Origin: Symsagittifera roscoffensis
Lineage: Eukaryota > Xenacoelomorpha > Acoela > Convolutidae
Reading direction: 5' to 3'
NCBI RefSeq assembly: GCF_963678635.1
Contig: NW_026971645.1
Coordinates: 78,709-142,708, forward strand
DNA: 64,000 nt
Positions 48,120-57,371 of this stretch are shown piece after piece (within the stretch, counting starts at the first letter, position 1; each line of letters opens with the position of its first letter). The notes below the pieces were generated by a model. It did no database searches, was not told the origin of the DNA, and worked only from the letters and a program-made list of their open reading frames with translations. A program made the position numbers and the translations under genes.

Positions 48120-50373
48120 TGCTAGTATTCTTTGAAGATCATGTTTGACTTTTTGTGAAAAATTGTCACTAGTAAGGTTTCGCGGATTGCATCTAGAAAT
48201 TTTGAGAAAAGATAGATTTTTGTCTTACAGTTGAGTGTCGGGATATTTGAGGCGTTGATTCATTTTGTGGTTTTTTTTAGTGCCAAAATAGATTTGTAGC
48301 TATAAATAAATGAAACAACAACATATTGAATTTGCTCTTTGTGAGTTTTGGTGCTGTATATATTTAGTGTATTATGTTAAAAATTTTGAGAATTCTATAT
48401 CTGTGTCATCTGTTTGTATTTGATGTATTGTTTGGTTTGATTGTGGTGGTAAGATTTCATTTGTGAATGTCGCGTAAAATTATGTGTTGTTACAAATACC
48501 TTTGAGATAGTGATCAAGGGTTTGTCGTTTTATTTTTATTTCAGGAAGTTCCTGTTTACACGGGCTACTTTTTTTTGAATAAATTTACGATTAAGTTGAA
48601 ACAAAATTTCACTTGTACTCGGGCAGGACTGATAAAAAAGGGGAGTATCGTGCCATCGTCAAAATTATTGTTGTTTTATATAGCTTTTTGTATCTTCAAA
48701 CTGTTAGTGTGTAACTTTCAATGCGTCTTATTGGTTGATTCCAATAATTTACGCGTACTGGTTTGTTAATAAATGATTTTTTGTATGCGTTTTCCTCTAA
48801 CTGATGATGGTGATGTAGCTCCTGCGTCAGAATTTTTTATTTGGTTTTCTATCGGGTTGTTTTTGTTTTTTGAATCTTTCAGGTCTTGAAGTTCCTTTAC
48901 TGTGTTTGTATCTGACTCTGAAACTGCGTTTTTTGTTTTTTCAAAACATTCTTTTGATATCTTGCTTTTGTTTTGCTATTATTTTCTTTTTTCGTGTTTG
49001 TTTTTTGATCTAATATATTCTATTGTTTGCCTGTGCGGTGTGATTACAAGATCGTATCTTTAGGTTTTAACTAAACAATTATGTAATTAGATTTTTGCTT
49101 GCTTACAGCTTAGATTATTTCTTGGCATTAGTTTCAGAATGATGGATGCAGTACTCGGGGGTTAGAATATCTATTTTCGTAGTTATTTGTTTACTTTCGA
49201 GTTAGTTCTTTTGGCTTTTGTGTGGTTATCAGAACTTGAGGCATAGATTGTCGTGGTTAACGGTTGCAGACGGTGTATATCAATTCGTGAGAATGTATTT
49301 TTTGCTTTATCGTGACTAGTTTTATTATATGATGGACCTACTTAATCTTACATAGGGGTTGTGATTTCTGATGAAGGGTTGGAGAAAAGTAAACCAATCT
49401 GCAAGGTTCAAATATAATTAGAATACAGGTAGATCGTTAGATACTATTTTCTGACTGACTAAACAATTAAGTTTTAGTCTGGGACACAAGTCAAAAAGTT
49501 TTATTGGTCTAGGTCTTTTATTAGGGTTGGAAAGAGAATCGACGTTTGAGGCCGTTAGACTTTTTCAAAATAAAAGGATGGGGACAAAAAAATTGCTGTT
49601 TCGATCCAGGGGAAGACTTGACGTTCAGAAATTCAGTGAAATAAATTTGGTTTAAGTGGAATTAAAGATGCAGGGAAAATATTGATGATCTATTTATAAA
49701 ATTAAATTGAATTAAGGTGAAGCAAGGATTAGCCTTGATAGGTTTTCATGTAAGAGATTAAGTTAAGAAATGTTTTGGAGTTAAAATTTAAACGATATTA
49801 GTTTTTTGCATTTATGCGGTTATGTTTTAGATGACGAAACTGGGATAAAGAAAAGATGATGTGTATAATTTAATGAAACTAACGATAAATTTTTACCCTA
49901 ATTAATTTTTGTATTTTTTGTTCAATAGTTTATTTGTTCAAAAGAGTTGATTTACTGCAGATTTTGGAACGAACGACTTGTGTTCTTTTTATTGGTCGTT
50001 ATTAATTAAAAATTAGGTTCAGCATCAACTGAGTTGTTGAATAATTAATCTTCATATGATTTTCTTGTTAGTTAATGGAAATTTAGATTTACTGCATAGA
50101 ATATTCTAAATACAAATACTTGTTCAGGTGTTCGTCTTAGTAACATGTAGTAGATTGGTCCGTTTCCTAATCGTTGTTCACGCCTTGATCTTGCTCTTCT
50201 TGTAATACCTCGTATTTCTTGTATTTTTGAAATGTTGGCGTGGATTTATTGAGATGTTGAGACAATTCTATTAAATTGTCTATATCATCTAACATTTTGC
50301 AATTTTGCAATTATCTAATTTATAAGTGAAGTTAAGGTTAAGTTAAATTCTAAGTTAGTCAAGGTCTTGTTCG
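48120..50373. other. AT-rich interval between gag and the 5' LTR; no gene seen
   Basis: More than 2 kb with only short frames on both strands and no recognisable domain. If the LTR at 50,394 belongs to the gag-pol remains, this is an unusually long leader or holds later insertions that I cannot delimit. Confidence 0.4.
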
Positions 50374-50391
50374 AGACTTTTGGTCGCACCA
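50374..50391 (-). promoter_or_regulatory. Primer-binding-site-like sequence next to the LTR
   Basis: On the minus strand, two bases after the LTR end, the sequence reads TGGTGCGACCAAAAGTCT and continues CGAAC. TGG complements a tRNA 3' CCA, and TCGAAC complements a T-loop GTTCGA at nearly the right distance (one base short). The first LTR copy at 26.8 kb has TGGTGCAACC at the same place. The tRNA cannot be named by eye. Confidence 0.5.
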
Positions 50392-50393
50392 GA

Positions 50394-50792
50394 TGAATTT
50401 TGTACGAAGTACTGTACTCATAGAGTAATTTCAGATAAGGTACACCGTCTGTTCGTCACGCTATCTAATTTTCGGCTGGATAGATTCGTGCAACTTCTTT
50501 GTCTAATACCAATCCTAATATTACTCTTGTATCTCCTAGTCTCAATAAATCTAGTGTATACTGGTTTTCGCGAGTTAGTTCTTGGATTTTATCCAGAAGG
50601 AGAACAACTGCGGTCGAAAAACTTTTTCAAATTGTTCTGTTGCTTGATGATGAAACTACAAGTAGTTTTTAGCTCTTACAAATATTAGTCAATGTTAGAG
50701 ATGGAATATGATTGGTTGTTTAGTAATATTTTATGAAGATAGTTTTATCAATAATATCATTGGATATACATACTAGCTTAGAACTGGTTCCA
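50394..50792 (-). mobile_element. LTR (copy 3, full length), likely 5' LTR of the Ty3/gypsy-like element
   Basis: About 399 bp, starting TGGAACC at 50,792 and ending TCA at 50,394 on the minus strand. It aligns with 26,830-27,205 along most of its length. Examples are CACCGTCTGTTCGTCACGCT at about 50,442 (also about 26,881) and CTAGTGTATACTGG at 50,550. The stem-loop conserved in the other two copies is degenerate here (TGAAACTA CAAG TAGTTTTT). gag and pol follow at lower coordinates on this strand, as expected for a 5' LTR. Confidence 0.75.
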
Positions 50793-51403
50793 GCATCCAA
50801 CCTTTTAGACCCATTCAAAAGTTAGCTCTACAGCGCAGGATAGTGAAGACGACTTAACTGTGCTCGCGCTCCCTTCGCTCGCAGCTGGCTTTCTCTTGGT
50901 TGCACGAAAAGTGCAGACCACCCAGGTGCACGCTCAATATTTTCAAAAATATTTACAGATCTTTTCGCATAAAAATAACTAATGAAAAATCATTATGCAA
51001 TACACTAGTCCAGAAGCAATAAGTTGGATCAAAATGATAAACTCAATCAAATATATTAAGAAGTTTCTATTGACGACAACTTGAAATTTATGAAAACTTT
51101 CTTTATGTTTGCTTAAAGTAGCACCTTTTTGAGGTGTAATGTTTGAAGCTCGACAATTGTTTACAGTTAGTTCGGTTTTAATATGCTGTAACGCCTACTA
51201 AAGCTTTTGCTTCCGTTTGGTCTGACTGTTTACCGCGTTCTTAATCTAACAATACAAACATTTAAACTTGTATTTTACGAAACGGGATTCCAAAAAAAAA
51301 ATATTTTTTTTTATGATAAAATTTTTCATACAATTTTTGAGTGATTCCCAGTTCCAATTTTTAAAGAAACACTTGACCTGGCCAGCTCGGCAGCTCATCT
51401 GAG
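50793..51403. other. Intergenic; short GC-richer patch, no gene seen
   Basis: Positions 50,830-50,935 are GC-richer than the surroundings (GCGCTCCCTTCGCTCGCAGC), but I could not find a supported frame in them. The rest is AT-rich with A/T homopolymers around 51,290-51,320. Confidence 0.4.
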
Positions 51404-51615
51404 TTAAAAATGATTATTGATTCTAATCTTCAATGATTCTCGATAGATTTGCTCACGAAGAGCTTCAAGTTCTTGACTGAAATGGTTTTCAAACGTACCC
51501 ACTACTAGAACAATTATCGTGCTAGGTAAAAAAGTAGATTCTTCATATAACAAAAAAAATGATTTGTCAAAGCTAGTGTCAACCTCTGTTATGACGTTTT
51601 GGAACTCAGCAATAA
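51404..51615 (-). CDS. Candidate last exon of an unrecognised gene
   Basis: On the minus strand a good acceptor (CACTGCTTTTTAG) ends at 51,616. The frame then reads IAEFQNVITEVDTSFDKSFF and a hydrophobic segment (FLPSTIIVLVVGTF). It closes with a charged helix (QELEALREQIYRESLKI) and a stop at 51,404. The composition looks like real protein and the frame has no ATG of its own, which fits a terminal exon. No upstream exon was identified. The domain is not recognised. Confidence 0.35.
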
Positions 51616-52094
51616 CTAAAAAGCAGTGATGTAAGCTTTCCACCAATTACAAGATTAAACGATCGGGGCTGTTTTGCATGTTTGATCATAGAAAAATGGT
51701 GTTGTTCCGTTTTTAAAAGGCGCTTACAAAAAAGCTGTTTTTTCTTTTAGCGTCCAAAAAATTAAGTATTTTACCACTGCACTCGTATTACAACAGTGTC
51801 TAGTTATAATAACTGTATAAAATTTTCCAATTAGAACTGGTTGAACAGCATTGGAATTTGAAGAACTCTTATATTTTGTAAAATTTTAAAACCCCTTTTC
51901 AAAACGCTTCATATTCTAACAGAATAATTAAAAACCAATTGATTAAGTGGCCAACTTCTTTTTTACCTAGACCAAAACAAAATCACCGGGTCAAACAATT
52001 AGCCTAGATCGAAATTTCTAGGTGCTGCACTGTCTGTTGTGTTGATAATTCCAGCTAAGAGGAAAAACAACATCCTTCCCTCATAGGGGGCGTG
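51616..52094. other. No gene seen
   Basis: AT-rich sequence with short frames only. If the terminal exon at 51,404-51,615 is real, this contains its upstream intron on the minus strand. Confidence 0.35.
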
Positions 52095-52370
52095 TCAATT
52101 TGGTCTAAGGTAAGACACTCGTGTTTTCGTTCTCACTTTTGAACAAACTGCGGAATATCTAAGCTTGGTGTAGTTTTTTTTTCCTTCAATTCTCCACTTT
52201 TTAACTAAGCGTTTTTGACGGAATTTCTTGTAGCATCTGAGAGATATTGTTATCCCAAGCTCAACTTTGAAAATATCATTCACCTGTGATCATTTTTTGT
52301 AAAGTTACGGTTCTTTAAAAGCTTCTATTTTGGCTTATTTCTGATAATTAAGGTGCGATATATTGCTTAC
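52095..52370 (-). pseudogene. Decayed copy (a) of the gene start seen at 63,864
   Basis: On the minus strand the order of landmarks matches the right-edge gene start. There is a GCGATATATT-like box, then CACAGGTGAA, then AAATTCCGTCAAAAA, then a GAAAAAAAA...CAAGC...ATATTC segment. The open frame (VNDIFKVELGITISL to VSYLRPN, 62 codons) is in a shifted frame and lacks the ATG at the CCGTCAAAAATGG position, where this copy has AAAACGC. It is interpreted as a duplicated first-exon fragment. Confidence 0.45.
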
Positions 52371-52779
52371 TTATAACACGCCTAAGAAAAGATTTAATAC
52401 GTTGCAAATTGAATTGAGGCCAGCATTTTATTTCTTTTACCACAATAGGACTTGCTGAACCTTTAGTAATTTTTATAGCGGTAGGGGGGAAAATAAAGAC
52501 ATTAAGAGACCAACTGTGCTTTGGATAGGCGCACAATTTTGTGTCTGTATGTTCTTAGGTTCCAGAGTCAAGTCTTCAAACATGTTAAAGCTTTGTCAGA
52601 GAATGAAACTGTCGGAGAATGAAGTTGTTGGAGAATGAAAGAACAAAAGAAGAACAAAGGGAGCGTTCTTGTTTAGGAATCCGCTCACAATTCGCAAAAT
52701 ACACTGTCTGGCATCGTTATAGAAACAAAACAAAAAATTTCTCAATTGTTTTGTCAAGTAGTCAACCAGAAATTTTTTA

Positions 52780-53080
52780 AAGTGGCTTTGAGTGCAGTCA
52801 CAACATTCAGGGTTTTGCTCTTATATACGAGCAGTCTTGTTGTTTCGACTTTCGTAACGAAAATAACGGAATATTTAGGGTCGGGTGGTTTTTTTCTACA
52901 GACAAAATTCGACTCTTCAACTAGCCATTTTTGACGGACTGTTTATGTATTTCGAAAGGTATTGTTTTCCAGAGATTAAATCTGAAAAGATATTTCACCT
53001 TTCATTATTCTTATTGGGTTTTAATTATTCCCATTTCGCACAGCTTGGGACAATTAACGCGCGATATATTTTGCGCTATT
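52780..53080 (-). pseudogene. Decayed copy (b) of the gene start seen at 63,864
   Basis: The minus strand keeps CCGTCAAAAATGG, but the frame hits TGA three codons after that ATG. Further on it resumes in frame with KPPDPKYSVIF, compared with KPPKHKYSVTL in the right-edge copy. The shared upstream block includes ATATATCGCGCGTTAATTGT. It lies about 0.5 kb from copy (a) in the same orientation, so (a) and (b) are probably a tandem pair. Confidence 0.5.
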
Positions 53081-53082
53081 AA

Positions 53083-53597
53083 CACATAAGTGGAGATTTA
53101 ATCGGCTTTAAAAACTGTCCCATTTTGATTGAAATCGCCTTGCCATAAATGATTTTTTGGTAGAAACAGAAATTATCATTCTGTATTTTATATGGCGTGT
53201 GGCGTGATGATTTAACACAAAATTTCAAATTTAAGAATTTTATCTTTGTTTTGTAAAAAAAATAGTTTTTTAATGCTAGGACGGCTCTTTTCCAGTTTCC
53301 CATCTCGTCGTAAAATTGCAAGTTTAGGCTGTTCAAAAACTTCACACCGTTTTTTGCATGAAAGAAATGTTGTAGAATTTTATTAACCTGAAGGAAAAAA
53401 AGGAAAACAAAAAATCCGAACTTGAAAACTTTTTGAAAAACATGGTTAATTCGAAAAATTCAGAAATAAAGTCAAAATTAAAGACGTATGGAACAAAGAA
53501 AACGTACCAAATACCAAAAAAAAATCATTTTAAATCCAACGGAAGAAACCAAATTTCAATGAAGGTAACCAAGAAATAAAGGATCAAGATCATCAAA
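53083..53597. other. Short Lys-rich open stretch upstream of the 187-codon ORF
   Basis: A plus-strand frame ending near 53,575 (ELENFLKNMVNSKNSEIKSK...) is Lys/Asn-rich, as expected for A-rich DNA. It ends close to a possible donor (ATGAAG|GTAACC). It might be an exon but cannot be defended on composition alone. Confidence 0.25.
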
Positions 53598-54161
53598 ATG
53601 TTGAACGAAGAAAACACCTACTTTTACAACGAGAGAGTAAAAACTGCGGATTATTGGGGGGACTCAATAGTAATCAGAATAAACGAAGAAAAGATATCCG
53701 AAATTGTACTTGGGGACCACAAAAGTTCTGGACTAGTGGAACGGGTGAAAAACAAGAAACCTGGCAATTTCAAACAAGTAAGTACTTTAATTGGAAAAAT
53801 TGACCGTCTTTCAAACGAATTACATGCAAAAGAAACTCTGAGTATCATAGAGAACTTTTTTTTATATATAAATCATAAGTTTACTTCCCAAATAATCTCA
53901 CTATGTACAGCCCCTCCTCTAGGGGCAATCAAAAAAGATTTTAATGCAAATGTACAGAAACTTAACAAGCGTTTTTCAAATTTTGATAATAATTTGAAGG
54001 ATTTGGGCGATGTAAGGTTAGATATTTTACACAGCAACCATTTATTTTTCTTCCCAACAGAGAAGTTAAAAGTTAGTCATAATTTCCTTCAAAATATTTC
54101 GAAAGATAACAAAGAGGGTCGACATTTTTCGAAACACTATTTTTTGTGGGACATACTCTAA
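53598..54161 (+). CDS. Open frame, 187 codons, unrecognised
   Basis: Outside the large minus-strand exon this is one of the longest uninterrupted frames in the window. It starts MLNEENTYFYNERVKTADYW, has a mixed charged composition (EEKISEIVLGDHKSSGLVER) and a predicted helical middle (IGKIDRLSNELHAKETLSII). It ends HYFLWDIL. An internal AAACAA|GTAAGTAC at about 53,780 is a strong donor-like site, so the true exon could end there. The last ~30 codons are duplicated at about 56,420-56,525, where the frame is broken. That shows the segment belongs to a larger duplicated block. No domain is recognised. Confidence 0.4.
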   Translation: MLNEENTYFYNERVKTADYWGDSIVIRINEEKISEIVLGDHKSSGLVERVKNKKPGNFKQVSTLIGKIDRLSNELHAKETLSIIENFFLYINHKFTSQIISLCTAPPLGAIKKDFNANVQKLNKRFSNFDNNLKDLGDVRLDILHSNHLFFFPTEKLKVSHNFLQNISKDNKEGRHFSKHYFLWDIL

Positions 54162-54505
54162 TTGTATACTGAATTATTGGTCTGATTAAGCTATTTACTT
54201 ATTTGATCACTATTTGAAATATTGAAACATCGTTTCAGATTAGTTGGTACCGCAACCTATTAACACAATTTATAGTATTTGTCCTGAAGTGGGAATCAAG
54301 CTAGCATGATTCTGTAGTGGCATTATCCTTGTGGTTTGTGGTATCCAACAGGGGTTGACTTTTCCTTCAATGTTTTGTGCATTTTGTTTCATTTAGTAGT
54401 CTAAATTGAGCGGTCGATTAAACCAAAGAAGAGGTGATGCTGCTTTTGAGGGAAACTTCACGCCAAATGAGAAGATATTGAGAGATAATTTAGATTTTTT
54501 CTAAG
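54062..54505 (+). repeat. Segmental duplication, copy 1
   Basis: Matches 56,418-56,840 with an offset near 2.35 kb. Shared landmarks include CGTTTCAGATTAGTTGGTACC (54,229 and 56,578) and GTGGTATCCAACAGGGGTTG. It carries a decayed copy of exon 1 of the GTPase-like gene (54,416-54,514): the start ATG is TTG and the frame ends early after ILRDN. Copy 1 keeps the end of the 187-codon ORF open; copy 2 does not. Confidence 0.9.
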
Positions 54506-54679
54506 TTTTTGAATTTTTTCAAAAATCGTCCATATCTCCCATAAGAATTTCTGTAAGGTCAAGTTTTAGCGTTTGAACTTCAACCCTAGAATAAACCCCC
54601 GTTAGCAGGCAACCATGGGTTTGATAAGTTTCTCGTCATCTTTTTAATTTTTTCACTTCCAGGAAGTTATCTTCCGCGT

Positions 54680-55172
54680 CCTCTAAAGGATCAGTTACCC
54701 TTTTTTCATCGTAAAAGAAAGATTTTAACTAAACACCCAGTGTACTTTTAAACAACGAGAAACTCCCTCTAACAAAAGCCCAAAAATTTTAGGGATTACT
54801 TTTGACCCAACCTTATGCACACTGTAAAAGATCCGCTGACAAGGCTCGCCGCAGGATAGGTGTCCTGAAAGCGTTGGCAGGATCCTCTTGGTGACAGTCT
54901 AAAAAAACCTTCCTCTTAAGCTGCAAAGCCTTATTACGCCCCATTTTAGGTTATGCTTCCCCTGCCTGGTCACATGCCGCCAGCAAAACCTCCACTAACT
55001 ACCTAGAGGTTACCCAAAATCAAGCCCTCAGAGTTATTACCGGCTCAACACTCATGAGTTCCACTTCCCACCTACACGGTGAGGTCGAGATCATCAATGC
55101 TCCAAATCACCACACTCTCTTAACCTCTCAATTTTTTGTTTCGTCAAACTGCTCCCATTTAATGATCAGTTA
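54680..55172 (+). pseudogene. Non-LTR retrotransposon (Jockey/CR1-like) reverse transcriptase C-terminal fragment
   Basis: The plus strand reads, with frameshifts, LPLTKAPKILGITFDP, then RRRIGVLKALAGSSW, then ALLRPILGYASPAWSHAASK, QNQALRVITGS and SHLHGEVEI before a stop at about 55,172. This is the characteristic end of the RT/thumb region in LINE-type ORF2 proteins, where RPILGYASPAW precedes the QNxALR motif. Stops inside the first half show it is inactive. The 3' end is cut where an opposite-strand LINE fragment begins. Confidence 0.75.
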
Positions 55173-55184
55173 GGTACTGAAGGT

Positions 55185-55920
55185 GGAGATAAATTTTGAA
55201 TATCTGTTTTCAGGTTGTCACCAATGTTGATGAAAAAATCATCAATTCTATTTGCAACATCTTTTTCAGTTGGGTTATCGTTTACTTTTTGGCATGATTC
55301 AAAAATGGGCTTTTTAGAACCAGATAAAGATTTGCCATTTAGCTCATTAAGTAGTTTATATGTTTGTCTTTATTTACAATACAATTCTGAAATTTATTCC
55401 AAAAAAGTTTTTGGTTTATTCATTTTGACCGCTTAATCGAATTTTTCTCTTAAATTAGTAAAAGTATTCAAGAAAGTACTATTTTCAATGTTTTTTTCAG
55501 TTTATGTGGGCTTTGTTCCTGTTTATTTCGAGATTTTTAACGCGCTGTTGAACCATGGTTGATGGGGTTTCTTGCTAAGGTTTATGTTCTTCATTGGCGC
55601 TTATCGGTTTTTGACTTTTTCAAAGATAGATTGAAAACTTTCAAAGGTTTGCTCAGGAACTTCAATTAGAAGAAACCTATTTTCATTCGCTTCGAAAGAT
55701 AGTTTCAAATTTTTGAGAAAATTACTTAGCCTTGATTTGTATTTTAGAAAAGTAGGATCTCTAAAAATGACTATAGATAATGATCAGCAATGTTTCATAC
55801 TGCATGACGTTTGTTCTAGCTTTTGATAAGTTCTTATATATAAAGTGATCGATATATGTAGATGATGATGTTGATAATATGCGAGTCGGTTCTATTGCAA
55901 AAATTTTAAATGTGAATTCG
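55185..55920 (-). pseudogene. Non-LTR retrotransposon ORF2 fragment: endonuclease end and EN-RT linker
   Basis: The minus strand reads PTRILSTSSSTYIDHFIY (about 55,840-55,895), which is the PTR...S...IDH signature near the end of LINE apurinic-type endonucleases. It continues KKPHQPWFNSALK (about 55,535-55,590) and TYKLLNELNGKS with RIDDFFINIGDNL (about 55,205-55,360), the linker ahead of RT. Stops and frameshifts are frequent. It abuts the plus-strand RT fragment, so either two insertions or a rearrangement brought the halves together. Confidence 0.7.
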
Positions 55921-56417
55921 AATCTGAAGCATCATAGTCTTATTGAAAAATTGCATGCTTCAGTTTTGCAGATTCTTTTATCAGATACCCAAGTACTTCT
56001 CCTCAAAACAAAAGATTATACCATGCAAAACTTACACTTAGCTGGTTCTGAATATTTGTATACGCAAATAATGACTTATCATCCATCAAAACTCTTGAAT
56101 TGAAAATCAGTTGTATCATTATTTTCACTAATCGTTTTTCCCAATTGCCAAAACGATTCAATTTGCAAATCAAGATAAAAAAAATAAAAAGGTTTACCGA
56201 CAAAATTTTTCACATGAATTTTTGAAGTTGTTGTCTGAAGCTCAGAAAGGAGACTAAATTAGACGAACTTAGAGACGAACTTGCGTGATTGAATAAAAAA
56301 CGAAATGTAGGGAAAATTACCGTGAAATATAAACTGTCACCACAAAAAGTCCTTACTTTTAAAAGCCAGAAAAACTATTCCTTTTTCTTCCTAATTTGCA
56401 TAAATTTTAATTGAACA
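55921..56417. other. No gene seen
   Basis: AT-rich, probably further LINE sequence on the minus strand up to about 56,100, but too diverged to assign. A 74-codon plus-strand frame at 55,879-56,103 is antisense to the LINE fragment. Confidence 0.35.
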
Positions 56418-56840
56418 GGCGTCACCGAAGAAGTTAAACATTTGTCATAAATTCCTTGAAGATATTTTGATAGATAACAAAGAGGTTCACTTTTTGAAAC
56501 CTAATTATTGTGGAAAATACTCTAATTGCATACTGAGCTGTTTACTTATTTGAGTATTGTTTGAAATATTGAAACATCGTTTCAGATTAGTTGGTACCGC
56601 AACCTATTAACACCATCCATAGTATTTAACCTGAAGTGGGAATCAAACTAGCGTTTATTCTGTAGTGGCATTCTCCTTGTGGTTTGTGGTATCCAACAGG
56701 GGTTGTTCTTTCCTTCAATATTCTGTGTAATTTGTTTGATTGAGTGGTTGAAAATGAGCGGTCGAATCAGCCAAAGAGGAGGTGATGCTACTTTTGAGGG
56801 ATCCCTCACGCCAAATGAGAAGATTTTGAGAGATGTACAT
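56418..56840 (+). repeat. Segmental duplication, copy 2 (contains the GTPase-like exon 1)
   Basis: Counterpart of 54,062-54,505. This copy keeps the ATG and open frame of the GTPase-like exon 1. It has lost the frame of the upstream ORF, whose remnant is still alignable at 56,420-56,525. The shared DNA upstream of the ATG probably includes the promoter; no clear TATA box is defined. Confidence 0.9.
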
Positions 56841-57371
56841 CAGCTGTACTTGGATGAAGATAATGGTAACACTCAATTGTGTGATAGTTCTAATGATAAT
56901 TTTGTGTTTCAAAACAAATGTTTCCATTAAAAGATTCCTACTTTCAATGTTAAAAACTGGCCAAAGATTTGGATACGTTTGCTTTTAAATAGGAAATTCT
57001 AAACAAGCATCCATTTGGTACGTTATGAGATTTTAGATACAAATGATTTTTTCGGCTTACAAATGATTTTTTTTCATGATATTGAACTTTTGCTATTTAT
57101 AGGTCTCTTCAACATCGCAAGATCTTTTGCAATTGACCTGTTAGCTCCTCGGAACAAAATCACAGTATTGCTGATTGGCGACAACTCAGCGGGAAAGAGT
57201 TCCTTCATCAACTGGTACATAGAAGAGCACATTCTGAAGATAGGATTCAGAATGTGCTCTTCAGAATCCAGTGATTCACTTTTTTCACCAGTGGGAGGAA
57301 GAGAAAATCTTTGTAGTGCAGCGGTGATATCATTTGAGTTTGGCAATGTCTTCATAAACCCATTTTTTTAG
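56754..57371 (+). CDS. P-loop GTPase-like gene (dynamin/EHD-like N-terminus), two exons, probably truncated
   Basis: Exon 1 is 56,754-56,865 (37 codons plus one base; MSGRISQRGGDATFEG to LYLDEDN), followed by a GTAACA donor. The 237-bp intron ends TTTATAG at 57,102. Exon 2 starts 57,103 with two bases that complete a Gly codon, so the phases agree. Exon 2 reads LFNIARSFAIDLLAPRN, then ITVLLIGDNSAGKSSFINWY. GDNSAGKS is a Walker A/G1 motif, and the preceding beta-strand and 'SSFINW' tail recall dynamin-superfamily/EHD-like GTPases, which act on membranes. A perfect 17-bp inverted repeat follows immediately (57,222-57,262). The frame continues for about 35 more codons to a stop at 57,371. No G3 (DxxG) or G4 motif is visible, so most of the GTPase domain is missing or lies in unseen exons. 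Family-level assignment is tentative. Confidence 0.5.
57222..57262. repeat. Perfect 17-bp inverted repeat inside GTPase-like exon 2
   Basis: GAAGAGCACATTCTGAA (57,222-57,238) and TTCAGAATGTGCTCTTC (57,246-57,262) are exact reverse complements with a 7-base spacer. The repeat keeps the reading frame open, coding EEHILK on one arm and FRMCSS on the other. Confidence 0.95.

Noticed and set aside
50374-50396. Real tRNA gene at the GTTCGAGAC...GCACCA sequence (plus strand)
   Set aside because: Only a 3'-end-like stretch is present, one base short of a T-arm plus acceptor, and it abuts an LTR, so it is better explained as a primer-binding site.
50380-50688. 102-codon plus-strand frame
   Set aside because: It is antisense to the LTR and absent from the other LTR copies.
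54680-55920. Twin-priming inversion of one LINE insertion
   Set aside because: The order and strands (3' part sense, then 5' part antisense downstream) are opposite to the twin-priming layout.
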